Of a stretch of 64,000 nucleotides of DNA, positions 61,265 to 64,000 are shown piece by piece. Under the pieces are notes generated by a model that made no database searches, was not told the DNA's origin, and saw only the letters and a list, made by a program, of their open reading frames with translations. The position numbers and the translations under genes are program-made. The stretch is taken from assembly GCA_017405865.1 (NCBI GenBank), contig JAFQZN010000022.1:78028-142027 (forward strand). The letters run 5' to 3'. Position 1 is the first letter of the stretch. Each line of letters opens with the position of its first letter. Source of the DNA: Oscillospiraceae bacterium (GTDB lineage: Bacteria > Bacillota > Clostridia > Oscillospirales > Oscillospiraceae).

Positions 61265-61933
61265 TCACTTTTTTGCACTCTGCCTGATATAACGCCCGAT
61301 CAGCCAGAACAGAAAGCTGACGATATGGACCGGACGGTAGTTGAGCTGCCCGTCAAAGACGGCAGCAATGTCCTCTCGCTCAAAATCGCAGCCGATGTCG
61401 ACGCTGCGTTTTTTGAATTTCATTGTTCTGTCCAGCAGGGTCAGAAGGGGATAGACCGCAGCGCAGACCTCGCCGTAGCGGAAGGCCGCGTCGGCAGCGT
61501 CTGCGTCGCCGACGGTGATTTTCAGATCAAAGCGCTTGAAGACGCTTCGTCTGACCAGCCTGCCGATGCGCGAAAACAGCGCGCCGACGGCGGCGGCAAC
61601 GCCGCGGAAGGCTTCAATCAGTCCCTTGCTGTCAACAGCGCGCCGGAAATTCAGCTTGCTGCTGACGTCCTGCAGACCGAGCAGATCGAGCAGCTTTTCG
61701 ACCGCTTTGCCGTCGCTTTCCTTCTTCTTTCCGGCAGACGGTTTCTTTTTGGCAGGCTTCTTTGGCTGCTTCGGCTTCGGCTCCTTCGTACTGTCGACAA
61801 GGGTCAGAAACAGGTATTTGACCCGGTAACAAAAGCCCGACTCCGGCGCATAGTGCAGATAGATCCGCAGGGGGAGCAGCAGCGGCAGCGTGATCAGCGC
61901 AAGGATCGCAAGTATGATATATAACGCGGGCAT
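61265..61933 (-). CDS. DUF2953 membrane protein (YtfI-like)
   Basis: 222 residues. One N-terminal membrane helix (~3-22), a Lys/Pro-rich stretch (KEPKPKQPKKPAKKKP), and a soluble domain containing FKRFDLKITVGDADAADAAF and the DIGCDFEREDI region of DUF2953. It pairs with gerW in spore formers, so a sporulation role is likely. The first base of its ATG is 61933, with GGAGG-like sequence upstream. Confidence 0.85.
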   Translation of the reverse strand: MPALYIILAILALITLPLLLPLRIYLHYAPESGFCYRVKYLFLTLVDSTKEPKPKQPKKPAKKKPSAGKKKESDGKAVEKLLDLLGLQDVSSKLNFRRAVDSKGLIEAFRGVAAAVGALFSRIGRLVRRSVFKRFDLKITVGDADAADAAFRYGEVCAAVYPLLTLLDRTMKFKKRSVDIGCDFEREDIAAVFDGQLNYRPVHIVSFLFWLIGRYIRQSAKK

Positions 61934-62002
61934 GGCGGCACTCCTCCCTACTTATTCTATTGTATTATAATCTATTTGCAGCCGATTTACAAGAGCGACC
62001 TC

Positions 62003-62031
62003 TTTACTTTTTCGCCTTCTTGTGCTATCTT
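62003..62031 (+). promoter_or_regulatory. Promoter of the ABC flippase-like gene
   Basis: TTTACT, 17 bases, TATCTT, 32 bases before the ATG at 62063, with AAAGGAG between. Confidence 0.5.
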
Positions 62032-62062
62032 ATTAGCAACGCAGAAAAAGGAGAAGATCGCG

Positions 62063-63823
62063 ATGAAGCTGATGAAACAGCTTTTTTATATTTTTCCGAC
62101 GAAGCAGAGACTGCAGTATGCGGGTCTGTTTATCCTGCAGCTGATCGAAACCGCGCTTGATTTCTTCGGCGTTGCGCTGATCCTGCCGTTTGTCAACCTT
62201 TTGGTAAACGCCGAGCAGATGCAGGCGAGCTGGTGGTATCGGATCGTCGTTCGGCTCATCGGCACGGAGGAAATGTCTTCCGTTCTGCTGTTCCTGACGG
62301 GTCTGATGGCGCTCGTTTATCTCGTGAAGAACCTCTTTATCATGTTCCTGACGTGGCTGCGGATCAACTTCATCGGCAAGAGCAAGATTCGCATGGGTGC
62401 GCGGATGATCACCTGCTATATGCACAAGCCATATACCTTCCATCTGCAGCGCAACACCTCCGAGATCATCCGAAACATCAACGGCGACGTAAACGGCGCG
62501 TTCAGCGTGATCTCTTCCATGTTTGCCCTCGTTTCCGACGCGCTGATCGTCATTTCACTGACGACGTACCTGTTTGCGGTCGATCTGCAGATGACGGTCG
62601 GCATTCTCATCGCGCTGGCGATCTGCTCTGCGCTGTATTTCCTGGTCGTGCGGAAAAAGATCCGCACCATCGGGCAGGAGAACAGAAAAGTCACTGCAAA
62701 GATGTACAAGGCGATCCAGCAGGCGATGGGCGGCATCAAGGAAGTCAAGATCATGGGCAGAGAGAAATTCTTTGCCGACGTCTATAAGCGCTCCGGCGCG
62801 GAATCCGTGGAGTTGAGCAAGCGCTACAACATCATCGCCGCGATCCCGGGAAGGCTGATTGAAACCCTCTGCATGTTTGCCATTCTGACGATCGTTGCAG
62901 TCAAGATCCTGAAAGGGGAGGACCTTGCGCAGATCGTTCCGAACCTGTCTGCCTTTGCGGTCGCCGCAATCCGCCTGATGCCGCGCGCCAACAGCATCAA
63001 CGGCCATATCAATTCGATTACCTTCAACAAGCCGTCTATGGAGGCGCTGTATGAGGATCTCACGGAATCCGACCGTGAGGAAGCCGAGCGTCAGAAGGAG
63101 ATCGAAGAAAAGAAAAAGCAGAACAGAAAGGTCGACATCGGCGAAGAGCGGAACATTTTCGCAAAGAATATCACGTATACCTATCCGAACAAGACGGAAC
63201 CCGTGCTGAAAAACGTCAACGTGACGGTGAACGCCGGGGAGTCGGTAGGCATTGTCGGCGTCACCGGCGCGGGCAAGACGACCCTCGTCGATATCATCCT
63301 CGGCCTGCTGAAGCCGCAGGATGGGACGGTCTGCTACGGCGCGCTGGACATCCATGAGGACTACGGCGAATGGCAGAAGCACATCGGCTATATCCCGCAG
63401 TTCATCTATCTGATCGACGATACCATCCGCAACAATGTCGCCCTCGGCCTGGAGGCTGAAAAGATCGACGAAGACGCCGTCTGGCGCGCTCTGGAAAACG
63501 CACAGCTTGCCGATTTTGTCCGCACACTTGAGGACGGGCTCGATACCGTCATCGGAGAACGCGGCGTCCGCATCTCGGGCGGTCAGCGCCAGCGTATCGG
63601 CATTGCCCGCGCGCTGTATTACGATCCCGAGATCCTTTTCTTCGACGAAGCGACCTCGTCTCTGGACAACGAGACGGAGAAGGCGGTCATGAAGTCCGTC
63701 AACGCGCTCGGCGCGCAGAAAACCATGATCGTCGTCGCGCACCGCCTGACCACGTTGAGCGGCTGCGACCGCATCTATAAGGTGGAAAACGGAGGCGTTA
63801 CGGAGACGACGATCAACGATTGA
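62063..63823 (+). CDS. ABC exporter/flippase (PglK/MsbA-like), permease fused to ATPase
   Basis: 586 residues. About six membrane helices to residue ~320 (ALDFFGVALILPFVNLLVNA, LVYLVKNLFIMFLTWLRINF), a Lys/Glu-rich linker (EEAERQKEIEEKKKQNRK), and an ATPase with Walker A GVTGAGKTT, signature ISGGQRQRIGIARAL, Walker B ILFFDEATSSLDNETE and H-loop VAHRL. It looks most like PglK-type flippases of lipid-linked glycans. The helical PglK-style EMSSVLLF/GLMALVYLVKN region supports this. ATG 62063 has AAAGGAG upstream. Confidence 0.88.
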   Translation: MKLMKQLFYIFPTKQRLQYAGLFILQLIETALDFFGVALILPFVNLLVNAEQMQASWWYRIVVRLIGTEEMSSVLLFLTGLMALVYLVKNLFIMFLTWLRINFIGKSKIRMGARMITCYMHKPYTFHLQRNTSEIIRNINGDVNGAFSVISSMFALVSDALIVISLTTYLFAVDLQMTVGILIALAICSALYFLVVRKKIRTIGQENRKVTAKMYKAIQQAMGGIKEVKIMGREKFFADVYKRSGAESVELSKRYNIIAAIPGRLIETLCMFAILTIVAVKILKGEDLAQIVPNLSAFAVAAIRLMPRANSINGHINSITFNKPSMEALYEDLTESDREEAERQKEIEEKKKQNRKVDIGEERNIFAKNITYTYPNKTEPVLKNVNVTVNAGESVGIVGVTGAGKTTLVDIILGLLKPQDGTVCYGALDIHEDYGEWQKHIGYIPQFIYLIDDTIRNNVALGLEAEKIDEDAVWRALENAQLADFVRTLEDGLDTVIGERGVRISGGQRQRIGIARALYYDPEILFFDEATSSLDNETEKAVMKSVNALGAQKTMIVVAHRLTTLSGCDRIYKVENGGVTETTIND

Positions 63824-63843
63824 CGCCGCAATTTCCCGAGAAA

Positions 63844-63972
63844 ACGGAGGCAACTGCCTCCGTTCAGCGTGTCGAAAAACCCTTTTCGACACGCTGACAG
63901 GCTGTCAAAAAGTTCGGAAGACAAGCAACTCACGACCGTCGGCGTACATAGGTACGGTAGGTCGTGAGTTGC
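63844..63972. repeat. Three intergenic palindromes at the window end
   Basis: ACGGAGGCA-AC-TGCCTCCGT (63844-63863); CAGCGTGTCGAAAA with its complement (63865-63896); and GCAACTCACGACC (63925-63937) with GGTCGTGAGTTGC (63960-63972) around a 22-base core that is itself partly symmetric (GTAC on both sides). The first may terminate the flippase transcript. No gene is visible from 63824 to the end. Confidence 0.7.
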
Positions 63973-64000
63973 GCAGTAAGTCAAAATCCTTGCGAAGCAA

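Overview
The window looks like chromosome from a spore-forming Gram-positive bacterium of the class Clostridia, probably a gut member of the Oscillospirales (the order is an inference). The spore-specific pair spoIIGA-sigE, a GerW (YtfJ)-like gene next to a DUF2953 gene, consensus Gram-positive promoters and Shine-Dalgarno sites, many TTG/GTG starts, and G+C-rich coding sequence all fit. There is no rRNA, CRISPR array, complete insertion sequence or phage gene. One intact tRNA (Leu, CAA) is present.

Bases 1-19002 are carbohydrate-centred. The 3' part of a secreted repeat/TIM-barrel protein comes first. A promoter at 3888-3916 then appears to drive an operon that could take mannosides to fructose-6-phosphate: SGNH esterase, beta-propeller glycosidase, GH38 alpha-mannosidase, NahK-like anomeric kinase, D-lyxose/mannose isomerase and fructokinase. 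A GntR-type regulator follows, with an unusual ABC ATPase plus three membrane-protein genes, a cupin, an esterase, a rhamnulokinase with a short C terminus, and an MsmK-type sugar-transport ATPase.

Bases 19003-21556 are an A+T-rich scar. It holds five TCACGCAATT repeats, the 3' half of a tRNA-Pro cut in its anticodon loop, further tRNA-end/terminator copies in both orientations, a HTH remnant and one intact gene of unknown function. This looks like the relic end of a tRNA-integrating element.

Bases 21557-41813 hold a carbohydrate-binding-like lipoprotein, a two-component system, a polyphosphate polymerase/DUF4956/MBL operon, two zinc-ribbon proteins with a large HExxH protein, an ECF sigma/anti-sigma pair whose sigma gene seems to start at ATC, an amino-acid ABC importer, a glycosyltransferase/acyltransferase pair, and a four-gene thiol-redox/iron-sulfur membrane operon that includes a 46-residue CXXC protein.

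Bases 41814-51710 carry a large MacB-like transporter, a flotillin behind a perfect-consensus promoter and a yybP-ykoY-like leader RNA, an acyltransferase/DUF6320 pair, a papain-like protein, and tRNA-Leu, whose 3' end and terminator lie in a 60-base perfect palindrome.

Bases 51711-64000 hold sigE and spoIIGA, an operon with DUF951, rarA, a drug/metabolite exporter, an amidohydrolase and a Tet(M)-like translational GTPase fused to a Rae1-type endonuclease, then an ornithine cyclodeaminase-like gene, gerW with DUF2953, and an ABC flippase. The GTPase-nuclease fusion is the most striking protein in the window; the tRNA-end palindromes and relics are the most striking non-coding feature.
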